From the NCBI RefSeq assembly GCF_000240165.1, contig NC_017586.1, positions 3,658,001-3,722,000 on the forward strand: a stretch of 64,000 nucleotides of DNA, in the 5' to 3' direction. Origin of the DNA: Streptantibioticus cattleyicolor NRRL 8057 = DSM 46488 (GTDB lineage: Bacteria > Actinomycetota > Actinomycetes > Streptomycetales > Streptomycetaceae). This document shows positions 53,192 to 62,428 of this stretch, piece after piece (within the stretch, counting starts at the first letter, position 1; each line of letters opens with the position of its first letter). The translations under genes and the position numbers were made by a program. A model generated the notes under the pieces. The model did not search any database and had not been told where the DNA came from. It saw only the letters and a program-made list of their open reading frames with translations.

Positions 53192-54826
53192 ATGTCGTTT
53201 CCTCTGCTGACAGTGACGGCCGCGGTGCCCGCGGTCGGCGCGGTGGCCACCGCCGCCGTCCCGGCCGCCCGGCGCACCGCCGCCAAATGGGTGGCGCTGG
53301 CCTTCGCGCTGGTGACGCTGGCGTTGGCCGCGGTGGACACCGCCCGGTTCACCCCCGGCGGCCCGCGCTACCAGCTCACCGAGTCGCACGCGTGGATCCC
53401 GTCGTTCGGGGTCCGCTACGAGCTGGGTGTGGACGGCATCGCGGTGATGCTGACGCTGCTGACCGCGGTGCTCGTCCCGGTGGTGATGGCGGCCGGCTGG
53501 CACGACGCGGATCGTCCCTCCTCGCCCGCCTTCGGCGAGGAGGGTCCCTATCGGGGCCGGTACCACTGGAGGCCGGTGCAGGGCTTCTTCGCGCTGATCC
53601 TGCTGGTCGAGGCGATGGTGGTGATCTCCTTCGAGTCCACCGACGTCTTCCTGTTCTACCTGTTCTTCGAAGCCATGCTGATCCCGATGTACTTCCTCAT
53701 CGGCGGCTTCGGCGACCGGGCGGGCAGTCGCGGGGCGGAGGAGCAGGCGGCCCAGCGGTCCTACGCGGCGGTGAAGTTCCTGCTGTACAACCTGGCCGGC
53801 GGGCTGGTGATGCTGGCTGCGGTGATCGGGCTGTACGCGGTCACCGCCCACCAGCTGGGCAGCGGCACCTTCTCGCTCACCGAGATCCTGCGGGCCCGCG
53901 CCGAGGGGCGGCTCCAGTTCTCCACCACCGCGGAGCGCTGGATCTTCCTGGGGTTCTTCTTCGCCTTCGCGGTCAAGGCGCCGCTGTGGCCGCTGCACAC
54001 CTGGCTGCCCAACGCGATGGGGGAGTCCACCGCCCCGGTGGCGGTGCTGATCACCGCCGTGGTGGACAAGGTGGGCACCTTCGCGATGCTCCGCTACTGC
54101 CTCCAGCTCTTCCCCGGCGCCAGCACCTGGGCCACCCCGGTCGTCCTGGCGCTGGCGGCCGTCGGCATCCTGTACGGGGCGCTGCTGGCGGTGGGCCAGC
54201 GGGACATCAAACGGCTGGTCGCCTTCGCCTCCATCTCCCACTTCGGCTTCATCATCCTGGGCATCTTCGCGATGACCTCGCAGGGCCAGAGCGGCGCCGC
54301 GCTCTACATGGTCAACCACGGCATCTCCACGGCGGCCTGGCTGCTGGTGGCCGGGTTCCTGATCAGCCGGCGCGGCTCCCGGCTCATCGCCGACTACGGC
54401 GGGGTGCAGAAGGTGGCGCCGGTGCTGGCGGGCACCTTCCTGGTGGGCGGGCTGGCCACCCTCTCGCTGCCGGGACTCGCCCCGTTCGTCAGCGAGTTCC
54501 TGGTGCTGGTGGGCACCTTCACCCGGTACCCGGCGCTGGGCGTGGTGGCCACCGTGGGCATCGTCTTCGCCGCGCTCTACGTCCTCGTACTCCACCAGCG
54601 CACCATGACCGGGCCGGTCAAGGAGGAGGTGGCCGCGATCAAGGACCTGGGGGTGCGTGAGCTGGTGGTGGTGGCGCCGCTGATCGCGCTGCTGCTCTTC
54701 CTCGGGGTCTTCCCCAAGCCGGTCACCGACGTGATCAACCCGGCGGTGCGGGACACCCTCTCGGACGTCCACCGCACCGACCCGGCGCCGCAGATCAACG
54801 CCGTAGCGAAGGAGGCCGCCAAGTGA
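53192..54826 (+). CDS. nuoM: NADH-quinone oxidoreductase subunit M (antiporter-like)
   Basis: A 544-residue proton channel subunit. LFYLFFEAMLIPMYFLIG (key Glu), KAPLWPLHTWLPNAMGESTAPVAVLI and FASISHFGFIILGIF are intact. It starts 5 bp after nuoL and its stop overlaps the nuoN start. About 14 hydrophobic helices, as expected. Confidence 0.96.
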   Translation: MSFPLLTVTAAVPAVGAVATAAVPAARRTAAKWVALAFALVTLALAAVDTARFTPGGPRYQLTESHAWIPSFGVRYELGVDGIAVMLTLLTAVLVPVVMAAGWHDADRPSSPAFGEEGPYRGRYHWRPVQGFFALILLVEAMVVISFESTDVFLFYLFFEAMLIPMYFLIGGFGDRAGSRGAEEQAAQRSYAAVKFLLYNLAGGLVMLAAVIGLYAVTAHQLGSGTFSLTEILRARAEGRLQFSTTAERWIFLGFFFAFAVKAPLWPLHTWLPNAMGESTAPVAVLITAVVDKVGTFAMLRYCLQLFPGASTWATPVVLALAAVGILYGALLAVGQRDIKRLVAFASISHFGFIILGIFAMTSQGQSGAALYMVNHGISTAAWLLVAGFLISRRGSRLIADYGGVQKVAPVLAGTFLVGGLATLSLPGLAPFVSEFLVLVGTFTRYPALGVVATVGIVFAALYVLVLHQRTMTGPVKEEVAAIKDLGVRELVVVAPLIALLLFLGVFPKPVTDVINPAVRDTLSDVHRTDPAPQINAVAKEAAK

Positions 54827-56487
54827 CAGCGGCGATGACACCGGCGCTCGTCCACAGCCTGTGGACGAGCGCGGCGGCCCCGGCCGCGACCGAGAAGCTG
54901 CCGACCCCGAGGATCGAGTACGCCCAGCTCGCCCCGGTGCTGATCGTCTTCGCCGCGGCGGTGATCGGGGTGCTGGTGGAGGCGTTCGTGCCGCGCCGGG
55001 CCCGTCCGCTCGCCCAACTCGCGGTCACCGTCGTCGGGTTGGCGGCGGCCTTCGCCGGGGTGGTCGCCCTGGCCGCCGACGGGTACGCGGGCGGCAAGGC
55101 GCACGTGGCGGCGATGGGCGCGATCGCGGTGGACGGCCCGGCGCTCTTCCTCCAGGGCACCATCCTGCTGGTGGCGCTGGTGGCCGCGTTCACCTTCGCC
55201 GAGCGCCGGCTCGACCCGGCCGCGCACGGCGTCGCGGTGGACTCCTTCGCCGCCCAGGGCTCCGCCGTCCCCGGCAGCGAGCAGGAGAAGCGGGCGGTAC
55301 GCGCCGGCTTCACCACCACCGAGGTCTTCCCGCTGCTGCTCTTCGCGGTCGGCGGCATGCTGGTCTTCCCGGCCGCCGACGACCTGCTGACCCTCTTCGT
55401 GGCGCTGGAGGTCTTCTCCCTCCCGCTGTACCTGCTGTGCGCGCTGGCCCGCCGCCGGCGGCTGATGTCCCAGGAGGCGGCGGTCAAGTACTTCCTGCTG
55501 GGCGCGTTCTCCTCGGCGATCCTGCTCTTCGGCATCGCGCTGCTGTACGGCTACGCGGGCACGGTGAGCTTCGGCGGCATCGCGGACGTGGTCTCCGGCA
55601 CCGCCCGGCTCACCCCGGCGCTGGCCAACACCACGGCCAACGACGCGCTGCTGCTGATCGGCGGCGCGATGGTCGTGGTCGGGCTGCTGTTCAAGGTGGG
55701 CGCGGTCCCCTTCCACATGTGGACGCCGGACGTCTACCAGGGGGCGCCGACCCCGGTCACCGGGTTCATGGCGGCGGCCACCAAGGTGGCGGCCTTCGGC
55801 GCGCTGCTGCGGCTGCTGTACGTGGTGCTGCCCGGGCTGCGCTGGGACTGGCGGCCGGTGATGTGGGGGGTGGCGATCGTCACCATGCTGGTCGGCGCGG
55901 TGGTGGCGGTCACCCAGACGGACGTCAAGCGGCTGCTGGCGTACTCCTCGATCGCGCACGCCGGGTTCATCCTCGCCGGTGTCATCGCGGTCTCGCCGGA
56001 CGGCGTCTCCTCGGTGATGTTCTACCTGGGGGCCTACTCGTTCGTGACGCTGGGCGCGTTCGCCGTGGTGACGCTGGTGCGGGACGCGGCCGGTGAGGCG
56101 ACCCACCTGTCCCGCTGGGCGGGTCTGGGGCGGCGTTCCCCGCTGGTGGCGGCGGTCTTCGCGGTCTTCCTGCTGGCCTTCGCGGGGATCCCGCTGACCG
56201 CCGGGTTCTCGGGGAAGTTCGCGGTGTTCAAGGCGGCGGCGCAGGGTGGCGCGGTGCCGCTGGTGGTGGTCGGCGTGGTGGCCTCGGCGATCGCCGCGTT
56301 CTTCTACATCCGGGTGATCGTGCTGATGTTCTTCAGCGAGCCCAGGCCCGGCGGCCCGTCGGTGGCCGTGCCCAGTCCGCTGACCTCCACGGCGATCGCG
56401 CTGGGGGTGGCGATGACGCTGGTGCTCGGGGTGGCGCCGCAGTACTTCCTGGACCTGGCGGGCAAGGCGTCGGTGTTCGTCCGCTGA
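54823..56487 (+). CDS. nuoN: NADH-quinone oxidoreductase subunit N (antiporter-like)
   Basis: A 554-residue proton channel subunit ending the operon. LFVALEVFSLPLYLLCAL, KVGAVPFHMWTPDVYQGAPTPVTGFM and LLAYSSIAHAGFILAGV are characteristic. GTG 54823 overlaps the nuoM stop. A hydrophilic insertion near residue 140-165 is common in actinobacterial NuoN. Confidence 0.96.
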   Translation: MTAAMTPALVHSLWTSAAAPAATEKLPTPRIEYAQLAPVLIVFAAAVIGVLVEAFVPRRARPLAQLAVTVVGLAAAFAGVVALAADGYAGGKAHVAAMGAIAVDGPALFLQGTILLVALVAAFTFAERRLDPAAHGVAVDSFAAQGSAVPGSEQEKRAVRAGFTTTEVFPLLLFAVGGMLVFPAADDLLTLFVALEVFSLPLYLLCALARRRRLMSQEAAVKYFLLGAFSSAILLFGIALLYGYAGTVSFGGIADVVSGTARLTPALANTTANDALLLIGGAMVVVGLLFKVGAVPFHMWTPDVYQGAPTPVTGFMAAATKVAAFGALLRLLYVVLPGLRWDWRPVMWGVAIVTMLVGAVVAVTQTDVKRLLAYSSIAHAGFILAGVIAVSPDGVSSVMFYLGAYSFVTLGAFAVVTLVRDAAGEATHLSRWAGLGRRSPLVAAVFAVFLLAFAGIPLTAGFSGKFAVFKAAAQGGAVPLVVVGVVASAIAAFFYIRVIVLMFFSEPRPGGPSVAVPSPLTSTAIALGVAMTLVLGVAPQYFLDLAGKASVFVR

Positions 56488-56555
56488 CCGGGGGGGGCGT
56501 CGTCCGGCCGCGTCCGTCCTTTGATCACCAAAGAGTGGGTCATGTCGGAAAAGCC

Positions 56556-56585
56556 TTGCCCCGGGCGGGTGTTCGTCAGTAGCTT
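56556..56585 (+). promoter_or_regulatory. Possible promoter for the flavin monooxygenase-like gene
   Basis: TTGCCC, 18 bp, TAGCTT lies 35 bp upstream of the ATG in the gap after nuoN and is a fair sigma-70-type match. Confidence 0.4.
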
Positions 56586-56619
56586 TCGGTGCGGGTAGGA
56601 CCGCGAGGAGTCAGTCCCC

Positions 56620-57876
56620 ATGAACCCAGTCGTGGTGATCGGCGCCGGGCCGTACGGCCTGTCGGCCGCCGCGCATCTGAAGGGTCGCCGGATGCCGGTG
56701 CGGATCTTCGGTACGCCGTTGTCCCGCTGGTGCACGGCGATGCCGCGCGGGATGACGCTGGCCTCGGCCCCGGCCGCGTCGACGATATCGGCACCCGTGT
56801 GGGGGCACCGGCTGTCGGACTTCCTCGCCGCGTCGGGAGAGCCGCCGCTGGACGGCCCGCGCGACACCGTCCCGTTGGAGACGTACGAGCGGTACGGGCG
56901 GTGGTTCGCGCGGCGGCTGGTGCCCGAGGTCGAGCGGGCCCGGGTGGTCGCCGTGGACCGGCGGGACGGCGAGTTCCGGTTGCGGCTGGACACCGGGGAG
57001 GAGCTGACCGCCCCGGCGGTCGTGGTGGCCGCCGGGCTGGCCGGCGCCGCGTACGTCCCCGGGGCGCTGCGCGTCCTCGCCGCGGGCGGCCCGTCCGCCA
57101 CGGCACCGGTGTCGCACAGCTCGCACCACCGGGACCCGGCGGCGCTGGCCGGCCGCGAGGTGGCCGTGGTGGGCGCGGGCCAGTCGGCGCTGGAGTACGC
57201 GGTGCTGCTGAGCGAGGCGGGGGCCACCGTGCGGCTGCTGCCGCGGCGGGCGGCCCGGGTGCGGTTCGAGCCGCCGCCGGACGCCGCGGGGGTTCCGGGG
57301 TCACCGCTGGGCCCGGCCTGGTCGCGGTACGCGGTCAGCCGGCTGCCGGGCCCCGCGGGCGTCCGCCGGCTGCCGGAACGGGCGCGGCTGCTGCTGGAGC
57401 GCACCGTGCCCGGCCCGTGCGGGGCGTGGTGGCTGCGGGACCGTTTCCGCGGCCGGGTGCCGGTCACCGAGGGGCGGGTCACCGGCGCCGCCCTCGACCC
57501 CGGTTCGGGGCGGGTGGTGCTGGCCACCGTCGCCCCGGACGGACGGCCCGGACGGGTCGCCGCCGACCATGTGATCGCGGCCACCGGGTACCGGATCGAC
57601 GTGGACGCCTGGTCGTTCCTGAGCCCCGGGCTGCGGGCCGCGATCGCCCGTACCGGTGGCTCGCCGCGGTTGGACGCCGGGTTCGGCTCCTCGGTGCCGG
57701 GGCTCTTCTTCACCGGACCGCCCGCGGCGGCCACGTTCGGGCCGTTGCTGCGGCATCTGGCCGGCACCGGATACGCCTCGCCCCGGCTGGCGGAAGCGGT
57801 GGTCGCGTCGCGCCGGCCGGTTCACCTGACGGGGGAGCCGGGGGTCACCCGGGCGACACCGGGGCGACACCTGTGA
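56620..57876 (+). CDS. FAD/NADPH monooxygenase-like flavoprotein
   Basis: A 418-residue two-dinucleotide-fold flavoprotein. FAD is bound by VVIGAGPYGLSAAAHL (about 5-20) and NADPH by VAVVGAGQSALEYAVLLSEAG (mid-protein). ATGYR near residue 325 closes the fold, as in flavin-containing and ornithine N-hydroxylase-like monooxygenases. The substrate is not inferable. It follows nuoN by 132 bp with its own possible promoter, so it is probably not part of nuo. Confidence 0.78.
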   Translation: MNPVVVIGAGPYGLSAAAHLKGRRMPVRIFGTPLSRWCTAMPRGMTLASAPAASTISAPVWGHRLSDFLAASGEPPLDGPRDTVPLETYERYGRWFARRLVPEVERARVVAVDRRDGEFRLRLDTGEELTAPAVVVAAGLAGAAYVPGALRVLAAGGPSATAPVSHSSHHRDPAALAGREVAVVGAGQSALEYAVLLSEAGATVRLLPRRAARVRFEPPPDAAGVPGSPLGPAWSRYAVSRLPGPAGVRRLPERARLLLERTVPGPCGAWWLRDRFRGRVPVTEGRVTGAALDPGSGRVVLATVAPDGRPGRVAADHVIAATGYRIDVDAWSFLSPGLRAAIARTGGSPRLDAGFGSSVPGLFFTGPPAAATFGPLLRHLAGTGYASPRLAEAVVASRRPVHLTGEPGVTRATPGRHL

Positions 57877-58001
57877 TTCGCGGGCGAACACGGATGCCCC
57901 CGTAGTGATCCATAGGGGACCGGATACGCTGCAACTATTGGCACAGAGCCTTGCCGGGGGCTCGGGGCCACGTGACCCAATCAGCGACAGGAGTTCCCCT
58001 C

Positions 58002-59021
58002 GTGACCGTCGTCGGGCCCTTCGGGCTGAGCGTGCGCGACCAGGACCTCGATACCGACATCCGTGCGGGCCTGGCGGACGTCGAGGAGGGCCTGCTGGAG
58101 GCCACCAAGTGCGACGTTCCGTTCATCAACGGGGCGGCTCAGCACTTGGTACGGGCGGGTGGCAAGCGGTTCCGGCCGCTGCTGGTGCTGCTGGCGGCGC
58201 AGTTCGGCGACCCGCACGCCCCCGGGGTGGTCCCGTCGGCCGTGGTGGTGGAGCTGACCCACCTGGCCACGCTGTACCACGACGACGTGATGGACGAGGC
58301 CACCGTGCGCCGCGGGGTGCCCAGCGCCAACGCCCGCTGGAGCAACTCGGTGGCGGTGCTCACCGGTGACTTCCTGTTCGCCCGCGCCTCGCACACCCTG
58401 GCCGACCTGGGTCCGGAGGCGGTACGCATCCAGGCCGAGGCGTTCGAGCGGCTGGTCACCGGTCAGATCCTGGAGACCGCCGGGCCCCGGGAGGGCCAGG
58501 ACCCGATCGAGCACTACCTGGAGGTGCTCGCCGGCAAGACCGGTTCGCTGATCGCGGTGGCCGGGCGGTTCGGCGCGATGATGTCGGGCGCCCACGAGAC
58601 GGTGGTGCACACCCTCACCCAGTACGGGGAGCGGATCGGCGTGGCGTTCCAGCTCGCCGACGACCTGCTGGACATCGCCAGCGACAGCCACGAGTCCGGC
58701 AAGACCCCCGGCACCGATCTGCGCGAGGGCATCGCCACGCTGCCCGTGCTCCACCTGCGGTCCCGGGTGGCCAAGGCGGGCGCGGCGGCCGACCCGGCCG
58801 ACCGCCACCTGGTCGAGCTGCTCGACAGCGACCTGTCCGACGACGAACGGCACGCCGAGGCGCTGCGGCTGCTGCGCGCCCACCCGGCGATGGAGCAGGC
58901 CCGCCGGGACACCCTGCGGTACGCGGACGCGGCGCGCGCCTCGCTCGCGCCGCTGCCGGAGTGCGCCGCCAAGCAGGCGCTGGCGGCGCTGTGCGACGCG
59001 GTGGTGCACCGCGCGGGGTGA
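58002..59021 (+). CDS. Long-chain polyprenyl diphosphate synthase
   Basis: A 339-residue trans-prenyl transferase, likely making the menaquinone side chain. The first aspartate-rich motif DDVMDEA and second DDLLDIASD are present, with GGKRFRPLL and GKTGSLIAVAGRFGA in the usual order. The residues before the first motif (ATLYH) are small to medium at the chain-length positions, consistent with long products. GTG 58002 has ACAGGAG upstream; an in-frame opening 51 bp earlier was rejected. Product length is unknown; heptaprenyl to nonaprenyl fits menaquinones of Streptomyces. Confidence 0.87.
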   Translation: MTVVGPFGLSVRDQDLDTDIRAGLADVEEGLLEATKCDVPFINGAAQHLVRAGGKRFRPLLVLLAAQFGDPHAPGVVPSAVVVELTHLATLYHDDVMDEATVRRGVPSANARWSNSVAVLTGDFLFARASHTLADLGPEAVRIQAEAFERLVTGQILETAGPREGQDPIEHYLEVLAGKTGSLIAVAGRFGAMMSGAHETVVHTLTQYGERIGVAFQLADDLLDIASDSHESGKTPGTDLREGIATLPVLHLRSRVAKAGAAADPADRHLVELLDSDLSDDERHAEALRLLRAHPAMEQARRDTLRYADAARASLAPLPECAAKQALAALCDAVVHRAG

Positions 59022-59304
59022 TCCGCCCCCGGGCCGGCCTCCGGCCCGCCGCCCGGACCACCTCCCGACCGGCCCCGACGCGGGATCACCGCGGCCGGCC
59101 CCGTTCCGGTGACCCTGAGAACCCTCGCCCACCGTCATACCGGCGGAGTACCCGGGGTTGATCCCATGGGTTGATGTGATGCGGTGCCACGTTTGGTGTG
59201 ATGAACACACGATCCATAGGGGCTCGGGCCACAATGGGCCCGAGGTGGACGTGTGCGAGCGGTCCCACGCGCCGTCGGACCGCCGCCAACGACGGAGGTA
59301 GGCA

Positions 59305-60618
59305 ATGGCACCGATCCAACCGCCGCAGCCCGGTGAGGACTTCGGGGGGAACGCGGACTTCGCGGAGGACGCCGGGCTCGGCCGCCGCCGCAAGCTGGTG
59401 CGCTACGGCGTACCGGTCGCGGTGGCGGGGGTGGCGGCGGCCACCATCGGCCTGGGCACCGCGCTGGCCACCACCGGCGGGGGCCCCGCGCTGCCGCATG
59501 TGACGGCCGAACAGCTGCTGGCCAAGGTGGCCGGCTCCGACGTGCAGACCGTCTCCGGCTCGGTGAAGATCAGCACCGACTTCGGCCTGCCGGCCGGGAT
59601 CGACGGGCTCGCCGGCAACCTCGGCGGCGCCACCGGCGGCAGCCCCTTCGGCTCCGGTGCCGTCCAGGGCCACGGCGCCAAGGGCGGCGACGGGTCGGCC
59701 GCCGACCCCACGACGCGGCTGACCGGGCTGCTCACCGGCGACCACACGCTGCGGGTGGCCGCCGACGGCCCGGACCGCCAGCGGCTGTCCATCGTCGAGG
59801 GCACCTCCGAGTACACCCTCGTCCACAACGGCACCCAGGTGTGGGGGTACGACAGCGCCGGCAACGCGGTCTTCCACGCCACCGAGCCGGCCGGGGCCCG
59901 GGAACGGCACGCCAAGGGCGCCCCCGACGACCGGCTGCCGGCCACCCCGCAGGAGGCCGCCCGGCAGATCCTCAAGGCGGTCGGCCCGACCACCTCCGTC
60001 TCGGTGGGCGACACCGCCGAGGTCGCCGGGCGCAGCGCCTACCAGCTGGTGATCCGGCCCAAGCAGGCCGACACCACGGTGGACTCGGTGCGGATCGCGG
60101 TGGACGCGCACAACGGCGCCCCGCTGCGGTTCACCCTCACCCCCAAGGGCAGCGCCAAGGCCGCCGTCGACATCGGCTACACCAAGGTGGACTTCGGCAA
60201 GCCGGCCGCGAGCACCTTCGAGTTCACCGTGCCCAAGGGCGCCAAGGTGACCGAGGGCGGCGCGGCGCACGAGGGCGGCAAGGCGCCGGGGGACAAGCTG
60301 CCGCACGGCGCGTTCCGCCCGGGCCACGGCCACCGCGACGGGTCCGGCCTCAACACGCTCGGCACCGGCTGGGACACCGTGGTCAAGCTCGACGGTGCCC
60401 CCGGCGCCCTGCCCCACGGCGGCGGCGCCCCCGGCAAGGCGGGCGGCGGCCTCGACCTGCTGGGCAGCCTCGGCCACCGGGTCACCGGCGCCTTCGGCTC
60501 CGGCACCGTGATCAACACCCGGCTGGTCAACGTCCTCATCACCGACAAGGGCGCGGTCTACGCCGGCGCGGTGACCCAGGACGCCCTGGTCAAGGCGGCC
60601 GGCTCGGCCGCGAAGTAG
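59305..60618 (+). CDS. LolA/DUF2092-like membrane-anchored protein
   Basis: A 437-residue protein with an N-terminal basic stretch (GRRRKLVRYG) and one membrane helix (about 33-56), then an extracytoplasmic domain with LolA-like beta repeats (LRVAADGPDRQRLSIVEGTSEYTLVHNGTQVWGYD). Gly/His-rich loops lie near residues 105-130 and 325-385. It is 14 bp upstream of an ABC transporter ATPase and permease, suggesting it receives a lipid or lipoprotein-like substrate. Gram-positive LolA-like proteins of this type have no firmly known function that I can name. Confidence 0.75.
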   Translation: MAPIQPPQPGEDFGGNADFAEDAGLGRRRKLVRYGVPVAVAGVAAATIGLGTALATTGGGPALPHVTAEQLLAKVAGSDVQTVSGSVKISTDFGLPAGIDGLAGNLGGATGGSPFGSGAVQGHGAKGGDGSAADPTTRLTGLLTGDHTLRVAADGPDRQRLSIVEGTSEYTLVHNGTQVWGYDSAGNAVFHATEPAGARERHAKGAPDDRLPATPQEAARQILKAVGPTTSVSVGDTAEVAGRSAYQLVIRPKQADTTVDSVRIAVDAHNGAPLRFTLTPKGSAKAAVDIGYTKVDFGKPAASTFEFTVPKGAKVTEGGAAHEGGKAPGDKLPHGAFRPGHGHRDGSGLNTLGTGWDTVVKLDGAPGALPHGGGAPGKAGGGLDLLGSLGHRVTGAFGSGTVINTRLVNVLITDKGAVYAGAVTQDALVKAAGSAAK

Positions 60619-60632
60619 GAGGGGTCCGGCAG

Positions 60633-61583
60633 ATGGACGGGGCGCCCGGCGCGGTGATCGCCACGCGCGGTCTGACCAAGCGCTTCCGCGGCGGGCGCCT
60701 CGCTGTCGACGGACTGGACCTGACCGTTCCGCGCGGCAGCGTCTTCGGCTTCCTCGGGCCCAACGGCTCGGGGAAGACCACCACCATCCGGATGCTGCTC
60801 GGCCTGGTCGGGGCCGACGCGGGGGCCGTCCGGCTGCTGGGCGAGCCGATGCCGCACGCCGCCCGCCGGGTGCTGCCCAAGGTGGGCGCCCTGATCGAGG
60901 GGCCCGCGCTCTACCCGCATCTGACCGGCCGGGAGAACCTGCTGCGGTACGACAGCGCCGACCCCACCGCGGACCCGGCCACCCGGCGGGACCGGGTCTC
61001 CGCCGCGCTGGACCGGGTCGGGCTGACCGCGGCGGCCGGCCGCCGGGCCCGCGCCTACTCGCTGGGCATGAAGCAGCGCCTCGGCCTCGCCGCCGCCCTG
61101 CTGCGCCCCCGCGAACTGCTGGTGCTCGACGAGCCCACCAACGGCCTCGACCCGCAGGGGATGCGGGAGATCCGTTCCCTGGTACGGGAGTTGGCGGCCG
61201 ACGGCACCACCGTCTTCCTCTCCTCCCACCTGCTGGACGAGATCGAGCAGCTGTGCAGCCACGTGGCCGTGATGTCCCGGGGCCGGCTGATGGTGCAGGG
61301 CACCGTGGCGGAGCTGTCGGCCGGCGCCCGCGACCGGCTCACGGTGACCACACCGGACGAGGCCGAGGCGGTGGCGGTGCTGGGGGAGCACGCGGTCACC
61401 GGGGTGACCGCCGAGAACGGCCGGGTCACCGGCGAACTCCCGCCCGACCCACCGGACTTGGCGGCGATCAACGCCGCCCTGGTCGCCGCCGGGGTGCGGG
61501 TACGCGGCTTCGGGGCCGAACGCGCCTCGCTGGAGGAGGCGTTCGTGGCGCTCACCGGGGAGGGGTTCGATGTCGCGGGGTGA
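60633..61583 (+). CDS. ABC transporter ATP-binding protein
   Basis: A 316-residue ATPase of the DrrA/CcmA type. Walker A GPNGSGKTTT, signature LGMKQRLGLAAALL (LSGGQ variant), Walker B LLVLDEPTNGLDP and H-loop SSHLL are present. ATG 60633 follows AGGAGGGG. Its stop lies 14 bp inside the permease gene, so the two are coupled. Substrate unknown; often bacitracin- or lipid-type export. Confidence 0.9.
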   Translation: MDGAPGAVIATRGLTKRFRGGRLAVDGLDLTVPRGSVFGFLGPNGSGKTTTIRMLLGLVGADAGAVRLLGEPMPHAARRVLPKVGALIEGPALYPHLTGRENLLRYDSADPTADPATRRDRVSAALDRVGLTAAAGRRARAYSLGMKQRLGLAAALLRPRELLVLDEPTNGLDPQGMREIRSLVRELAADGTTVFLSSHLLDEIEQLCSHVAVMSRGRLMVQGTVAELSAGARDRLTVTTPDEAEAVAVLGEHAVTGVTAENGRVTGELPPDPPDLAAINAALVAAGVRVRGFGAERASLEEAFVALTGEGFDVAG

Positions 61584-62421
61584 GACGGCGGTCCGGCCGG
61601 GCCCGCTGTGGTCGCTGGGGCTGCTCCGCAGCGAACTGGGGGCCGTGCTGCGCCGCCGCCGCACCCTGGTGCTGCTCGCCGTGCTGGCGGCGGTGCCGGT
61701 GCTGGTCGGGGTGGCCGTCAAGGCGCAGACCCACGGCGGCCACGGCGGCGGCCCGGCGTTCATCGCCGAGGTGACCGGCAACGGGCTCTTCCTGGTGTTC
61801 ACCTCGCTCGCGGTGACGCTGCCGTTCTTCCTGCCGATGGCGGTCGGGGTGGTGGCCGGGGACGCGGTGGCCGGCGAGGCGAGCGCGGGGACCTTGCGCT
61901 ACCTGCTGGTGGCCCCGGCCGGGCGCACCCGGCTGCTGGTGGTGAAGTTCGTCTCGGTGCTGGTCTTCTGCGCGGTGGCCACCGCCGTGGTGGCCCTCTT
62001 CGCGCTGCTGGCCGGGGCCGTGCTCTTCCCGCTCGGCGACGTCACGCTGATCTCGGGCACCACCGTGCCGTTCACCGACGGGCTGCTGCGGGCCGCGCTG
62101 ATCGCCGCCGTGGTGGCGCTCTCGCTGACCGGGGTCGCCGCCCTCGGGCTCTTCGTCTCCACCGTCACCGACAGCGGCATCGCGGCCATGGCCACCACGG
62201 TCGGGGTGGTGATCACCGCGCAGATCATGGACGGCGTTCCGCAACTGCACGCCGTCCAGCCGTACCTCTTCCCGCACTACTGGTTCAGCTTCGCCGATCT
62301 GCTGCGCTCGCCGGTGCCGTGGGACGGGCTCCGGCGCGACCTGGGGTCGCAGGCGCTGTACGTGGCGGTGTTCGGGTCGGCGGCGTGGGCGCGGCTGACC
62401 ACGCGGGACGTGACCGCCTGA
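61570..62421 (+). CDS. ABC-2 type permease
   Basis: A 283-residue permease with about six hydrophobic helices and the ABC-2 type EASAGTLRYLLVAPAGRTRLLVVKF block. ATG 61570 is inside the end of the ATPase gene. With the LolA-like protein and ATPase it makes a three-gene unit. It converges with the transporter gene at 62429, leaving 7 bp between stops. Confidence 0.87.
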   Translation: MSRGETAVRPGPLWSLGLLRSELGAVLRRRRTLVLLAVLAAVPVLVGVAVKAQTHGGHGGGPAFIAEVTGNGLFLVFTSLAVTLPFFLPMAVGVVAGDAVAGEASAGTLRYLLVAPAGRTRLLVVKFVSVLVFCAVATAVVALFALLAGAVLFPLGDVTLISGTTVPFTDGLLRAALIAAVVALSLTGVAALGLFVSTVTDSGIAAMATTVGVVITAQIMDGVPQLHAVQPYLFPHYWFSFADLLRSPVPWDGLRRDLGSQALYVAVFGSAAWARLTTRDVTA

Positions 62422-62428
62422 CGGTGCG

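Noticed and set aside
59155-59175. Repeated GGGTTGAT words upstream of the LolA-like gene
   Set aside because: Only two copies of a short word, no symmetry and no obvious binding-site character. The nearby GTGTG/CACAC dyad is also too short to support.
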